A stretch of DNA of 64,000 bases, taken from positions 70,244,267-70,308,266 of the forward strand of contig NC_082689.1 in assembly GCF_949987515.2 (NCBI RefSeq), in the 5' to 3' direction. Below, in pieces: positions 1 through 11,269 of this stretch; position 1 is the stretch's first letter; every line of letters starts with the position of its first letter. The notes under the pieces were generated by a model. The model was not told the origin of the DNA. It was given only the letters and a program-made list of their open reading frames with translations, and did no database searches. This stretch comes from Delphinus delphis (Eukaryota; Chordata; Mammalia; Artiodactyla; Delphinidae). The translations under genes were made by a program, and so were the position numbers.

Positions 1-160
1 AGGGACTGCACTGGAGAACTGTCTTCCCAGGAAAGTAGTGGAAGTCCCATTCCTCAGAACCTATAAAATTAGACCATGAAAGGCATGTAACAGTCTAGTT
101 CAGAAAGTAACCGTGTGTTGGTCACGGCAAAAAGTGTTGGGTAAAATAATCCAATGCCTC

Positions 161-467
161 CTAGAGAATGGCCTTGAGGACACAGGGAGGGGGAAGGGTA
201 AGCTGGGATGAAGTGAGAGAGTGGCATGGACATACATACACTACCAAATGTAAAATAGGTAGCTAGTGGGAAGCAACCGCATAGCACAGGGAGATCAGCT
301 CGGTGCTCTGTGACCACCTAGAGGGGTGGGATAGGGAGGGTGGGAGGGAGATGCAAGAGGGAGAGGATATGGGGATATATGTATACGTATAGCTGATTCA
401 CTTTGTTATAAAGCAGAAACTAACACAACATTGTGAAGCAATTATACTCCAATAAAGATGTTTAAAA
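161..467 (+). mobile_element. 5'-truncated young L1 3' end with target-site duplication
   Basis: The terminal L1 3' UTR runs through a G-rich block and ends 'actccaataaagatg' plus an A-run. It is flanked by an 18-bp direct repeat (aaaataatccaatgcctc at 143-160 and 468-485), which fixes the insertion boundaries. The same family recurs at 54300-54813. Confidence 0.9.
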
Positions 468-485
468 AAAATAATCCAATGCCTC

Positions 486-2168
486 TGCAGGACTTCATAT
501 CTCAAAAGAAAACCATTTAGGTGGCTTGTTTTACTGTGAGAAGTTCACTTAACCAAGAAAATTGGGGAGAAAAAAGTTGTTTAATTGTTCAGTCAGTGTA
601 CCCTATAGAGAAATGGACCAAGTTTGAGATGTAACTCAGCATACTTTTCCCACCTTATTCTTGAACAAAAATTTATTTTTGCCTTTCAGTTACAGGTAGA
701 TAATATATCCTTAACCAAAGTTATGCTAGATGGGATCTTCAAGATTATTTGGACTTTGAAGTACTACAGAAGTATCATCAGTACAAAAAATATCAGAAGG
801 GTTTCCCAACTCACCCCAACAAGGACAAGGAAAAAGATCATTAAGACCAGATTTGTTGGAGCTCAATTCCTATAGAAACATATGCTAGCTAATAAATAAA
901 ATTATTTTTATAGTCTCATTAATTTCTTCATACAGGTACAGGGAAATATAATCCTTTCAGTCTGTTACTTTTTTTTAAAGTATAAAATTACTAAAATCAT
1001 CAATGTTAGAAAGATGAATGGTGGTTTCAATACATGGGATGCATTTATCTTGCTCTTGGCTCTTTTGAGTGAAGGTTACATGAGGACTGGTTATATTTTT
1101 AGTAAAACAATTTAAAATTTCCATTCCAGCTGACAACAGACATTTCTTTCAATGTGTATTATTTAGATTTGTGTGAAAAACAGTCCTAAAGTATAATTCA
1201 GTTATCAAACTGTGTTTGTCTGTTGTCTATGTCTGTTGTGCATGTTTGTTGTTCTGTGTACAGAAATGGAAAACAGAAAGAAAATTTTCTTCTTTATATG
1301 TGAAATTATTTCCAGTTCATTAGAAACAAAACTTTGAAAAAAAGCTCAAAGAAGGGAGATTTTTCATTTTAAGGTGAACAGGCCAATAATAATAATTGTA
1401 TATAATAATAATTTTCTATACATTCAATATATATTATTTAGTTGTTCCATAAGGAACAATCATTCCTGTGACAACACTGCAATTTCTAGAAGTAAAAAGT
1501 TCAGGTAGTCCTTTGGTCCATTATAACCTTAGAACTTTCCATAAGCATGAAATTATCAGCCAACCGTACGTTGAGATATGTGGAGTTCCCTTCTCTTAAA
1601 ACCCATTTCTGATTAATGCATAACAATTGACCACTTCCTCCTGTCATGTGCATGTGTTCATATGTAATAGTATTTGTAATGGATGTATATAAATAGCTAT
1701 ATAAGAAGCAAACCTATAAAAATAACTAGAATAACTAAATAATCCATACTAGCCTATTTTAAGTAAATTCATTTTGGGCTTATCTTGTCTATCCTGTTAC
1801 ACCATCAACTGTTTCAAAATCTGAACTACATTTAAATGAAAGTTATAGTTCCCACAGTATCACTTATTCTGCTGGCCTTGGTCAGTAATGATTAAAAATG
1901 GAGGTGGAGGGAGGTAAGAAAATAGAATGTAAGAGAGGCCAATGTCCTGAAGGACTGTAAAGACCTCAGTAGGATTTTCCATATTTTTAGAAATCACTAA
2001 CATATCTCTTATTACCTGGTCTACAACAACGTCTTCAGTTTTCCACTGATTGTAGACAACTGGTTTTTTTTTTTGGCCGTGCCTCACGGCAAGTGGGAAC
2101 ACCAGACAGAGAAGTCCCGACATACAACTCTTTTAGGAGGAGAGGAGAGAGAAGTAGATTTAAAGAAT
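486..2168. other. AT-rich intergenic stretch, nothing recognised
   Basis: No coding potential beyond chance open frames and no repeat family I can name. Short TAATAATAAT and CTGTTGT-type low-complexity runs occur at about 1385-1440 and 1215-1250. Confidence 0.5.
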
Positions 2169-2179
2169 AAAGAAAATAA

Positions 2180-2455
2180 GGGGCTTCCCTGGTGGCGCAG
2201 TGGTTGAGAGTCCGCCTGCTGATGCTAGGGGACACGGGTTTGTACCCCGGTCCGGGAAGATCCCACATGCCGCGGAGTGGCTGGGCCCGTGAGCCACGGC
2301 CGCTGAGCCTGCGCGTCCGGAGCCTCCGCCTCCGGAGCTTGCGCGTTCGGAGCCTGCGCGTTCGGAGCCTGCGCGTCCGGAGCCTGCGCGTCCGAAGCCT
2401 GTGCTCCGCAACGGGAGAGGCTACAGCAGTGAGAGGCCCACATACCGCAAAAAAA
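2180..2455 (+). mobile_element. CHR-type SINE with internal 15-bp minisatellite
   Basis: tRNA-derived head, B-box-like ggtttgta/cccc region, CHR body and A-tail, flanked by an 11-bp duplication (aaagaaaataa at 2169-2179 and 2456-2466). Unlike every other CHR copy in this window, its body carries six units plus one degenerate unit of gagcctgcgcgtccg at 2305-2409. The long open frames across it are artefacts of the repeat. Confidence 0.93.
2305..2409 (+). repeat. 15-bp tandem repeat inside a SINE
   Basis: Units start at 2305, 2320, 2335, 2350, 2365 and 2380, followed by the normal gagcctgtgctccg-like segment (2395 onward). Units differ by 0-3 substitutions. Sister copies at 6712, 8336 and 46864 have a single unit, so about five units (75 bp) were gained. 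Confidence 0.95.
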
Positions 2456-2466
2456 AAAGAAAATAA

Positions 2467-3924
2467 TATGAATGATGAAAAACAAGCAAAAAGCCACCCT
2501 ATTTCTTGCTGCATTTTCCTGCTTTAAGGGTTTTTACCTGCCTCTTTCTTCCTTGGAGTGTTTTAATAGAAAAATGTATGAAAGTAGCTTATTTTCTACT
2601 TATTTAGTTAAAATTCTTATCTTCTTGATAAAGTGGGTGGCTATTTCTTAATTTGAATAGTTAGAGCAGAAGAGGGTAGCCATCATTAGATTTTGTATCA
2701 TTTTACTACCTTAATGCCTTTTAATTTGAAAAACAGTGATAAGTTTTATGAAATGATTATTTGGCTAGTGGTTCTTCTACTGACTAGATCAGATTCTGTA
2801 GAAGCTAAGGGGACAGGTGATGCCTAAATTTGCTTCTTAATAATGTTAGAAGTCAGCTCAAAAGATCATTGAATGAGACAACCTCAGGCCTCAATCATGA
2901 AAAAATTTTCGTCTTTTCAAGACAGAAATCTGTTCAGATTAAGTTAGGCTTCAGAGAAAATAATGAATGACTTGGTTTAGATATTAGAAGTTTTAAAAAG
3001 TGGAGATCAAAGCCTGTAGCTGAAATCTAAGTGAGAGTTTACATAGAGCAAGCATAAGTTTAAGCATTTATAACGTTTAAAAAGTTTACCTTCTTTCTAA
3101 GGCAATTTCTCATATGTGAGAATTTCTCTTCCTTATTCATTATTTAAAATATTTCTCATATGATAATATAGAAATAGGAAAATAATTTTATAACAAAACA
3201 TTAGATTGTATACAAGTATATGTAAAAGTAGAGAATAAGAAATGACAAGAGATAAGTAATGCTTTTGTATTTGAATTACAAAGGCATGGACAAGACTTAG
3301 TCTCAGCAATAAATACCATGTGTGAGGCAAATAAATAGGAAATAATATATCACAATGGAATATACATTAATAAATACTAATACCTAGTGGGATTAAAGCA
3401 AAGTAAGATAGACTTAAAGAAAAATATTAATCTACTCAGATATTAATCAATATAAGACAATCAGATAAAATCCTAACATGGGATGTATCTACTCATTCAA
3501 AGAACTATTCTATCTTTAAGTCTTGGTAGAAATGACCAGCTGCATCTCCCTAGAAGTTTACCAGGAGGGACCAACACTCTAGGTTCACGGTAGTCTCAAC
3601 ACCACATGTATGAATAGTATCCATTGGATTAAATAGAAATTTGTTACTTTGCCTCTAAACAAAGAGGGGAACATAATCTGTATAAGGCATTTTCTAGGCA
3701 TATCTTGATTTATTTCCCTTTTTTATTTTTAAGAGATTGTTCTTTGTTTACTGTTTGTAGCCTTGTAATGGGTGGGATGTGTGAAGAGAGGAATGGCAGA
3801 AAAGACAGAGCTGTAGAGAATAATTATAAATACATCATACTTTAACCATTGTTTAAGAAGGAAAAGTTTCTTTGTATAAAAGAGTATTGTTTAAAAAATC
3901 ACAGGTTTTATTTAATTATTGAAT
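2467..3924. other. AT-rich intergenic stretch, nothing recognised
   Basis: No supported gene. The 65-codon open frame at 3133-3330 (minus) has AT-driven composition and no recognisable family. Confidence 0.5.
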
Positions 3925-4460
3925 ATACAAGTGCATGCTCATTGTTAAAATTTAAAACAATATACCAATACATTAGAGTAAAAAGTGAAAGCACTTCTCA
4001 GCACCTTTAAAACTTACCATTTTATTATCACTATACCTCCCTATCCCAGAGGGAAATAAGATTAAAAGTGTGGTGTCTATCATTTCAGAACATATTCTTA
4101 TGTATTTGCATCACATAAATTGTTTGGAGAGTTTTACTTGTTTGGTTTTTTAACTCTCAACAATACATCTTGTAGATTTTTCCATGTACTTATATATAGA
4201 TATACCTCCTTCTTTTAAAACTGCTGCATAGTTTTCCAAAGTAAAGATGTACCCCAATTTATTTAACCCTGCCAATGATGAACTTTCAGTTTCTTTCAAG
4301 TATTTTCTATTGAAAACAATGATTCAGTGAGTAGCCTTGTATACCTATCTTTGTGGGTATGCTTGAGTATTTTATAAGATAGATTCACAGAACTGGAAAT
4401 GCTGGATCAAATGCATGTGTATTAAATTTTGATAAACACTGCCAATTGTTGACCATAATG
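3925..4460 (-). mobile_element. Old L1 fragment, antisense
   Basis: Diverged matches to the antisense of an ancient mammalian L1 region. Recognisable pieces are the 'tttttccatgtac' segment, 'ctgctgcatagttttcca', 'gtaccccaatttatttaaccc' and 'aactggaaatgctggatcaaa'. No target-site duplication is visible. Edges are approximate. Confidence 0.65.
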
Positions 4461-4564
4461 AATGAAAATGCCAGCTAAACACTTTTAAATGCTAGCTTTA
4501 AAAACAACAAAGTTGTGTAGACGTTCAAAGAACCAAAGGGCCAGTTTTGACTATTATATTACAT

Positions 4565-4700
4565 CGTTAGTTCATCCAAGCAACAAATATGTATTGAGTG
4601 CTGCCATACCTCAGGTGCAGGCTAGTGGCGGGACAGTAAGTTACAAGGCAGAATAAACATTATCTTCACCCTTAAGATCACAGTCAGTTCTGACAGTGGA
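4565..4700 (-). mobile_element. L2-like fragment, antisense
   Basis: Contains 'caacaaatatgtattgagtgctg' followed by an aggtgcaggct segment. This is the antisense of the usual L2 3' end. It is short and diverged. Confidence 0.5.
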
Positions 4701-6030
4701 GTCCTATGACGCAATTTTCCCTTTGTCTTACAAAAAAGGAATGAATGTTTGAATAAAATAGAAAATAATATAAAACTAAATTGATTTTTAAAATTGAAGT
4801 AGGCATCCTACATTATTTCCAACTTATGCATATACATATGCATTGGCAATTCTATGACCAAGAGAGAAAGGCTATCACTTTTGAACATACTGTCCTCCAA
4901 ATGGGTTGATCTGTCTATATCGAATGCAGAGAAAACTTTAAGGGATATTCAAAACTAACACAGACATCAACACCCTTTGGCAGCCTATTAGTTATGCAAA
5001 TATGAAGTTATCAATAGTTGGAAAAATGCAGTGAAAAAAACATGGAACCCACTGGAAGGCTTTCAAGCTTGTTTAATCAGACAGAGATGAGTAAAGTGGT
5101 AAAACATGAAAGCAGGCCTTCACTTGGGCCAGAATAAAATCATGGCAAATAATATCAGTAGTTTGGAAAGAATATTTTTTAAAAATTGAGCAAGATTAAC
5201 TGACCCATTTATAATATGCAAATACACTGCTTTCTTACACAAAGGTTGCACCACTGAGCTGAGACCTGGGAATAAACTAGTATGCTTTCCACGTACATAT
5301 ACACTTTTCTCAGAATCATTGGCATATGATTAAATGAAAACAAAACAACTTTACTTCATTCTTGCTTTCTACCAAAACACATTTCTTATGATTGGATCTA
5401 AATTAATTGACAGGTTTATGTTATATTTTTGAAAAATGACATTTATTCTTCCTTAAAAATTCTCAACTCATATATATATCACACACACACACAAGAAACA
5501 GTCAGTGCCTCGTAAGACTAAAAGCAAAGGATGTTTCATCTCCTCCCAATCGCCTTTTTACTGGGAATTTCTTCGGTTTTATATTACATACCCCTTTTTA
5601 AATGCTTTGAAGATGCCCCCTTTCAAACTTCAGTATTTCAGGACTAGCAAATAACATTTAAGAGGGCATTTTATTTTCAAAACTTGGGTCTTTGGAGGAC
5701 AACTTTGAATATATGGCTCTAAGCCTCAAAGTGATGCTTAAAAGTACATTTAAAACCCTGTATTTCTATGTTATAATCAAGAATGAATGGGTATAGTTTT
5801 AGCAGCATTTTATTGGATGCCTGTGTATAATAGCCCAAAATGATCCACATAGCATAACTGATGTATTTCTAATATATTCATTGCTATTTATTAAGAGGAA
5901 ATAAGAGTAAATTAGACAACTGTGCTATTTTGTTTTATGTTCAAAATGTACATAAATGTGTCAGTTTATTGCTATGATGAAACCATATAATAAATATTTG
6001 TGTTAATTCATTAATCAATAATACAGATTA
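4701..6030. other. Intergenic, no gene seen
   Basis: AT-rich sequence with a short (AT)(CA) microsatellite at about 5470-5494. Nothing else recognised. Confidence 0.5.
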
Positions 6031-6047
6031 AAGTGTTAGGCAACTTG

Positions 6048-6236
6048 GGACTTACCTGGTGGCCCAGTGGTTGAGACTCCGCGCTTCCAGTGCAGGGGGT
6101 TCAGGTTCGATTCCTAGACGGGGAACTAAGATCCCACATGCCATGTGGTGTGGCCAAAAAAAAAAAAACTGAAAACAACAACCTCTCAAATGACGTCTTG
6201 CTTTAAAAAAAAAATCTTTCTCTTTAAAACAAAAAG
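6048..6236 (+). mobile_element. Short tRNA-derived SINE plus extra 3' sequence inside its target-site duplication
   Basis: The SINE proper (6048 to about 6167) runs from gacttacctggtggcccagtgg to atgccatgtggtgtggcc plus A12. The 17-bp duplication AAGTGTTAGGCAACTTG lies at 6031-6047 and 6237-6253, so about 70 nt of unrelated sequence after the first A-tail (to 6236, A-rich at its end) was inserted with it. That extra piece has no run of four T. Confidence 0.88.
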
Positions 6237-6253
6237 AAGTGTTAGGCAACTTG

Positions 6254-6700
6254 AGATAAATCCATAGGCTCACACTGTCAGAAGAGTTCATTTGGTTTGT
6301 CACTGACCTTCAAATGACAGTTTTAACCAGATTGATAATTGCTTATTCTCTTACTTATAAAATAGAATACTTGTCTTTCCAGAAATAGAAAATTTTAAAT
6401 CTTTCTTGGTATTTATCTGTAGTGTTTCCTTGACCTAATAAACAATACTTCCTTATAAAAGTTACATAAAACTGTCTGTTTTAATAAACATCTTTTTCTT
6501 ATTTAGACATGAAGAACCCCTGCTCAGCATCTTTTCTCTGAAAATAAATCTTACAGTTGAATACCAAGCAAGTCACACCTTAGCCTTTTAAGACTGACTA
6601 ATGGCAATTCCTTAGCTTTCCTGAAGGACCTGAATTAGATCTTCAGCTATTTTTGTTGTTGTTATTCTTTCGACTCTCATAAATTTCCCCACATCCTTTA
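6254..6700. other. Intergenic, no gene seen
   Basis: AT-rich unique-looking sequence with nothing recognised. Confidence 0.5.
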
Positions 6701-6711
6701 AAAATGTGATC

Positions 6712-6916
6712 GAGGGCTTCCCTGGTGGTGCAGTGGTTGAGAGTCCGCCTGCCGATGCAGGGGACATGGGTTCGTGTCCCGGTCCGGGAAGATCCCACAT
6801 GCCGCGGAGCGGTTGGGTCCGTGAGCCATGGCCGCTGAGCCTGCGCGTCCCGAGCCTGTGCTCCGCCACGGGAGAGGCCACAACAGTGAGAGGCCCGCGT
6901 ACCACACACACACAAA
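6712..6916 (+). mobile_element. CHR-type SINE
   Basis: Complete head-to-tail CHR element with a short CA run in its tail. It is flanked by aaaatgtgatc at 6701-6711 and 6917-6927. Little divergence from sister copies suggests recent insertion. Confidence 0.93.
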
Positions 6917-6927
6917 AAAATGTGATC

Positions 6928-7600
6928 TAAAACAGGAAGTAATTTTCAAACAAAAGTATAACTAATACTTGACAATAGGAGAAACTGTCCCTTGCCTATT
7001 TAAGATTATTTAGGAAATCATAAAAATTACGTTTGTTTTATCCCACATTGTTGACTATTTGTACTTTGTCGATTAACATTAAAGTTTTTTCTTCTGTCCT
7101 TTTTGCCTAGACACTGTTGTAAATCATATACTGCACTGAACATTTATGGCCATTTGCTTCTTCTGAGCATCATTTGTTATATGATTATTATCCTAAATTC
7201 AATTTTATTTTTTCAGGATACTAACCACCACAATTAATTTAATATCATTTGAAAATTTGTGCAGTATAGTTTTGACTTTTTAGAATAAACAGAAAATATG
7301 TTGATTATTATGGGTCCCAAGAATAACCCCTCAGCCCTCTCTTGGTAAGGCCTTGAAACAACTTGCTCATCATTCTAAACGTAGCATGATTGAGAAGATA
7401 TTTTCCTCAGTTATTAATGAGATGAATATATGTGATGGAATCAAAAGTCTGTTTATTCATTTGGAAAAAAATGGTAGAGAATAGTCAAAAAAATCCTGTA
7501 AAAGAAAGAGTGATGAGATAGGAGCTATTATGCTTTTCCACATATTAAAGTATCTTGCAGAGCTATAGTAAGTATACTGTGAAGAAGCAGATATACATTT
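6928..7600. other. Intergenic, no gene seen
   Basis: AT-rich, no recognised repeat or gene. Confidence 0.5.
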
Positions 7601-7725
7601 TTTGAATTAGCGATTGCCAGGTGCAATGTGTTTGACATTTATCATCTATATCATTGAATCTTCACATTAACCACATTTTAACAGTGAGGAACCAGAGACT
7701 TAAAAAACATAACTAGCCCAATCTG
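7600..7725 (+). mobile_element. MIR fragment
   Basis: Diverged MIR core: 'ccaggtgcaatgtgtttgaca', 'cattgaatcttcacattaacc', then 'cagtgaggaaccagagac'. No flanking duplication, as expected for such an old element. Confidence 0.65.
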
Positions 7726-7744
7726 GTAGATAGTATCATTTGTT

Positions 7745-8135
7745 TACAAGTCATCAATTTCCCCCAAGTCCTTGAGCTGTGAAGGCAATATACTTTCCTT
7801 TTCTACTCACTTAGAGCTTGGCCAGGTGATTTTTCTCAGACCAATGGAGTGTGGATGGAAAAGAGAATGTGCTGAGTTGAGATTTAAGAAGTGTGGCTAA
7901 GTTTTCACCAGCCTTCTTGAACTCCTGCCACTTAATCATGAGAAGAAAATGTTCTAGCGAGCTGTTGTTACTTCAGCTCAAAAAAAGTGGCACGTGAATG
8001 TCATAAACCTGACCTGGAGCCAAGCAAAGTCCATTTGTGTCCAGCAGAACCCTGCAATGTCACAGTTGGCCCAGATACCCATGAGAGAGGAATAAATGTT
8101 TGTTGTAAGCCATAGAGATTTTTCTTACTAATGTT
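7745..8135 (+). mobile_element. Probable ancient LTR/MaLR-like or DNA-element relic
   Basis: Contains the family-like words 'gccaatggagtgtggatg'-type, 'catgagaagaaaatgttc', 'cctgacctggagccaagc' and 'gaggaataaatgtttgttgt aagcca'. I recognise the interspersed-repeat type but cannot name the exact family. Edges are approximate. Confidence 0.5.
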
Positions 8136-8335
8136 GTCATAGGAAATGTCTTTGATACCAAAGACATTGAATTCAGTGATACCTTGTAAATTTGATTACT
8201 TAAAAAAACTTCGACAAAAATGACACAAACAAGATAAAAAGACTAAAGACATACTGAAAGAAATACATATCACAAACAAAAGATTAATATTTTCATTCTT
8301 TAAGGAACTACTTACAGGTCAAAACAGTGAGATAT

Positions 8336-8560
8336 GGGTTTCCCTGGTGGCGCAGTGGCTGAGAGTCCGCCTGCTGATGCAGGGGACACGGGTTCGTGCC
8401 CCGGTCTGGGAAAATCCCACATGCCGCGGAGCGGCTGGGCCCGTGAGCCATGGCCGCTGAGCCTGCGCGTCCGTAGCCTGTGCTCCGTAACAGGAGAGGC
8501 CACAACAGTAAGAGGCCTGCGTACCTCAAACAAACAAACAAACAAAAAACAACAAAAAAA
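8336..8560 (+). mobile_element. CHR-type SINE
   Basis: Complete copy with an A/CAAA-rich tail, flanked by the 15-bp duplication aaaacagtgagatat (8321-8335 and 8561-8575). Confidence 0.93.
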
Positions 8561-8689
8561 AAAACAGTGAGATATATATACTCCAGAAGAAAAAGAGGAA
8601 TCAGGATAGTTAATTCACAAATATAGAAATAATAATAGACCATAAAACATATGAAAACATGATAAAATAGACCATAAATATATGAGAAA

Positions 8690-9170
8690 ATGATAAACCT
8701 CATTGCTAATCAAATTCTGGAAATTAAAAGAACAATGAAATACCATTCCCCAGCTATCAGATTATAAAAGATATTTTAAATAATATTAACACTCAGTATT
8801 GGGAAGGCTTGAGATAAAATCACTATGACTTTCTGGAGGAAACAGAGGCAGGATGAAATCAAAAGTCTTAAAATTATGCATACTCGTTGATCTAGCATTT
8901 CTGTTTCTTAAGGAAATAATGTGTCAAATGTAAAAAGATGTTTTAGAATGTTCATTGTAAAATACTGAAAACTAAACGTTGCTCAATAGAGGATTGATCA
9001 AGTAAATTATGGAACGTCATGAAATAAAATATACATTTCAATGGTAACCACTAAGAATTATGAAGATCTGCATTTATGGACATTAAAAGGCAGCAGTGAT
9101 TATACATTAAAAGAAAAAAAGAGGCTATAATACAGTAGGTATAGTGTGGTCTCATTTATAAATATATGAA
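8690..9170 (+). mobile_element. Old L1/HAL1-type fragment
   Basis: Weak but ordered matches to ancient L1 3' sequence: 'attgctaatcaaattctgg', 'gaaataccattcccca', 'ttgatctagcatttctgtttc' and 'gaggattgatcaagtaaattatgg'. The reading frame is destroyed. Confidence 0.6.
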
Positions 9171-9225
9171 ATATATATGAATAGAATTAAGTCTTGAAGA
9201 GTAGGCAAAATATATATATTTTTTG

Positions 9226-9325
9226 GGAACATATGTATATGTGTAACTGATTCACTTTGTTGTAAAGCAGAAACTTCACACCATTGTGAAGCAATTATAC
9301 CCCAATAAAGATGTTAAAAAATATA
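9226..9325 (+). mobile_element. Very short young L1 3' end
   Basis: About 100 bases matching the terminal L1 3' UTR (gattcactttgttgtaaagcag ... ccccaataaagatg plus A-run). It lies in AT-rich flanks that obscure its target-site duplication. Confidence 0.8.
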
Positions 9326-9337
9326 TATATATATATA

Positions 9338-9624
9338 TTTTTTAATTAATTAATTAATTTTTGGCTGCATTGGGTCTTTGTTGCTGCGTGCAGGCTTTCT
9401 GTAGTTGCGGCGAGTGGGGGCTACTCTTCGTTGGGGTGCGTGGGCTTCTTATTGCGGTGGCCTCTCTTCTTGTGGAGCACAGGCTCTAGAGCACAGCTTC
9501 AGTAGTTGTGGCACACAGGCCCAGTTGCTCCGAGGCATGTGGGATCTTCCCGGACCAGGGCTCGAACCCACGTCCCCTGCGTTGGCAGGTGGATTCTTAA
9601 CCACTGCACCACCGGGGAAGTCCC
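9338..9624 (-). mobile_element. CHR-1-type long SINE, minus orientation
   Basis: Read on the minus strand: gggacttccccggtggtgcagtgg head, gggttcgagccctgg B-box region, repeated 'caactactgaagc'-like body, and an aaaattaattaatt tail at about 9340-9360. It abuts the L1 end at 9226-9325. Its head meets 'tagggaaaatactg'. Confidence 0.88.
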
Positions 9625-10639
9625 TAGGGAAAATACTGACAGTAGTTTTTTTTCTGGATGATAGGGTTATGGTTGATCTTCAAAAAAAGAAAGTATTTTT
9701 TCTATGATATTTGAATGCTTTTTACAATGAGAATATTAAATATTTATAGTTAGTAATAACGAATAAAATACTGTACTTTTGAAAAGAAAATATATGAAAA
9801 ATAGCAGTATCTTCTACTACAAATAGGGCAAAAAGTCTACAGGACTCAAAATAGGTCATACCTATAGTTTCTTCCTTGTCTAGGTTCTCATAAATTATTC
9901 ATAGAAATCCTATCTATACTCTAATAATCATTTTTGTTCATTACTTCTTTGCAGTTCTTTTCAGAAAATGACAGGTATTATATTCTGCAGTCGTTTATAT
10001 TTCAAGGGATTCTTCATAATTGGTATTTTCTCAAGCCATGTTTCTATGACTCAAAAAATCATATAAATGAAAACAATTATATTAAGTAAAATTAGAATAT
10101 TTCTACCTAAACCAATAATTTTAGCCTGAACTTGAACTGACCCATTACTTTAGGATTATTTTTAAAGTCAAGAAAATTAAAAATCAACCATTTCTTTCAT
10201 TTAAAGAAAAAACAATTAGAAAATAGTCTTCCATGAGACAAATTAACTTTACAAATAATGGCAATTATGCAATATTATTTATGAAACATAGCTTTATATT
10301 TCTATATATCAATCAATAGTTATAGATACATAATTTACATATAGTTATAGATATATAACTAATAAACTACAGGGCTAAACTAATAAACTACAGGGCTTGT
10401 GTAGTACCCATCTGAAGAAAATTACAAAACTTTTACTGAGGAACATAAAATTTTTTGAAAAGTGTTCTTATATGGGAAAATGACGATATTATAAGGATGT
10501 CCCACTTCATTTATAAATTTAATGTATTATAATTCTGTTTAGAATTTCAGGTAAATTTTTTAATACAAACTGCTTAAAAAAGACTACTTTATAGTAAAAA
10601 ACAAAAGTTCTGCTTTCCCACAATGTCCATTACCATTCG
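9625..10639. other. Intergenic, with a 21-bp tandem duplication
   Basis: AT-rich sequence without a gene. A direct duplication of aactaataaactacagggct occurs at 10357-10376 and 10378-10397. Confidence 0.6.
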
Positions 10640-10860
10640 TCAAAGGTAATCACTGTTAACAATTTTTTTGTCTATTCTTCCAGAAATTTTGTACATATCT
10701 ATAAGGCATGTACTCACATACACATGAGCATGCAGACACCCTTCTATGCTCTTTCTTACTTTTTTTTTTAATTCTAGGAGGGATAATACTATATACGCTG
10801 TTCTACAACTTGCTTTTCTCACTTAATATATCCTGAGCATTTTTCCATAGCAAAACATAT
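10640..10860 (-). mobile_element. Old L1 fragment, antisense
   Basis: Antisense ancient L1 words: 'aatcactgttaacaattt', 'gtctattcttccaga', 'ctatacgctgttctacaact' and 'cctgagcatttttccat'. Same class as 3925-4460. Confidence 0.6.
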
Positions 10861-11012
10861 GTTCTCAAGTGAATTTTTTAACTTAATAAAGTAATTATGA
10901 AGGATATAAAGAATAAATAGGCAAGGATGACAAAGAAAACTTTCAGGAAAAAAAAAAAAAAACTACTTAAGAGGGACCTGCAATTCCAGATGTAAAAATG
11001 TATAAAATATTA

Positions 11013-11147
11013 TGGGAATTCCCTGGCGGTCCAGTGGTTAAGGATCTGCGCTTTCACTGTCAAAGGCGTGGGTTCCATCCCTGGTTGGGGAACTAAGATC
11101 CCACAAGCTGCGCGGCTTGGCTAAAAAAAATAAAGAAAGAAAGAAAC
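11013..11147 (+). mobile_element. Short tRNA-derived SINE (Bov-tA/CHR-like)
   Basis: Starts gggaattccctggcggtccagtgg, has B-box ggttccatccctgg, and ends aactaagatcccacaagctg ... plus an A-rich GAAA tail. The flanking duplication is not clear. Confidence 0.85.
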
Positions 11148-11203
11148 ATACTATTAAATACATCCACAGCACAATGTGGTCCCTCAGATAAAATAATCAA
11201 ACA

Positions 11204-11204
<1 letters not shown>

Positions 11205-11238
<34 letters not shown>
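11205..11238 (+). repeat. (CA)n microsatellite
   Basis: About 17 CA/AC dinucleotides, with a slightly interrupted 3' end. Confidence 0.9.
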
Positions 11239-11243
<5 letters not shown>

Positions 11244-11269
11244 AAACAGTATGGTAAATTAAAAAAATA

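Noticed and set aside
2305..2409. CRISPR-like spaced repeats
   Set aside because: Units are contiguous 15-bp tandem copies with no spacers, inside a mammalian SINE.
2035..2527. Open frames with repeated LRTRR/LRVRS peptides
   Set aside because: They are the 15-bp minisatellite of a CHR SINE read in frame, not a protein.
6048..6130. Possible tRNA gene (A/B-box-like head)
   Set aside because: The tRNA similarity is that of a SINE head; no cloverleaf with a proper anticodon arm and acceptor stem, and the same head recurs in many copies.
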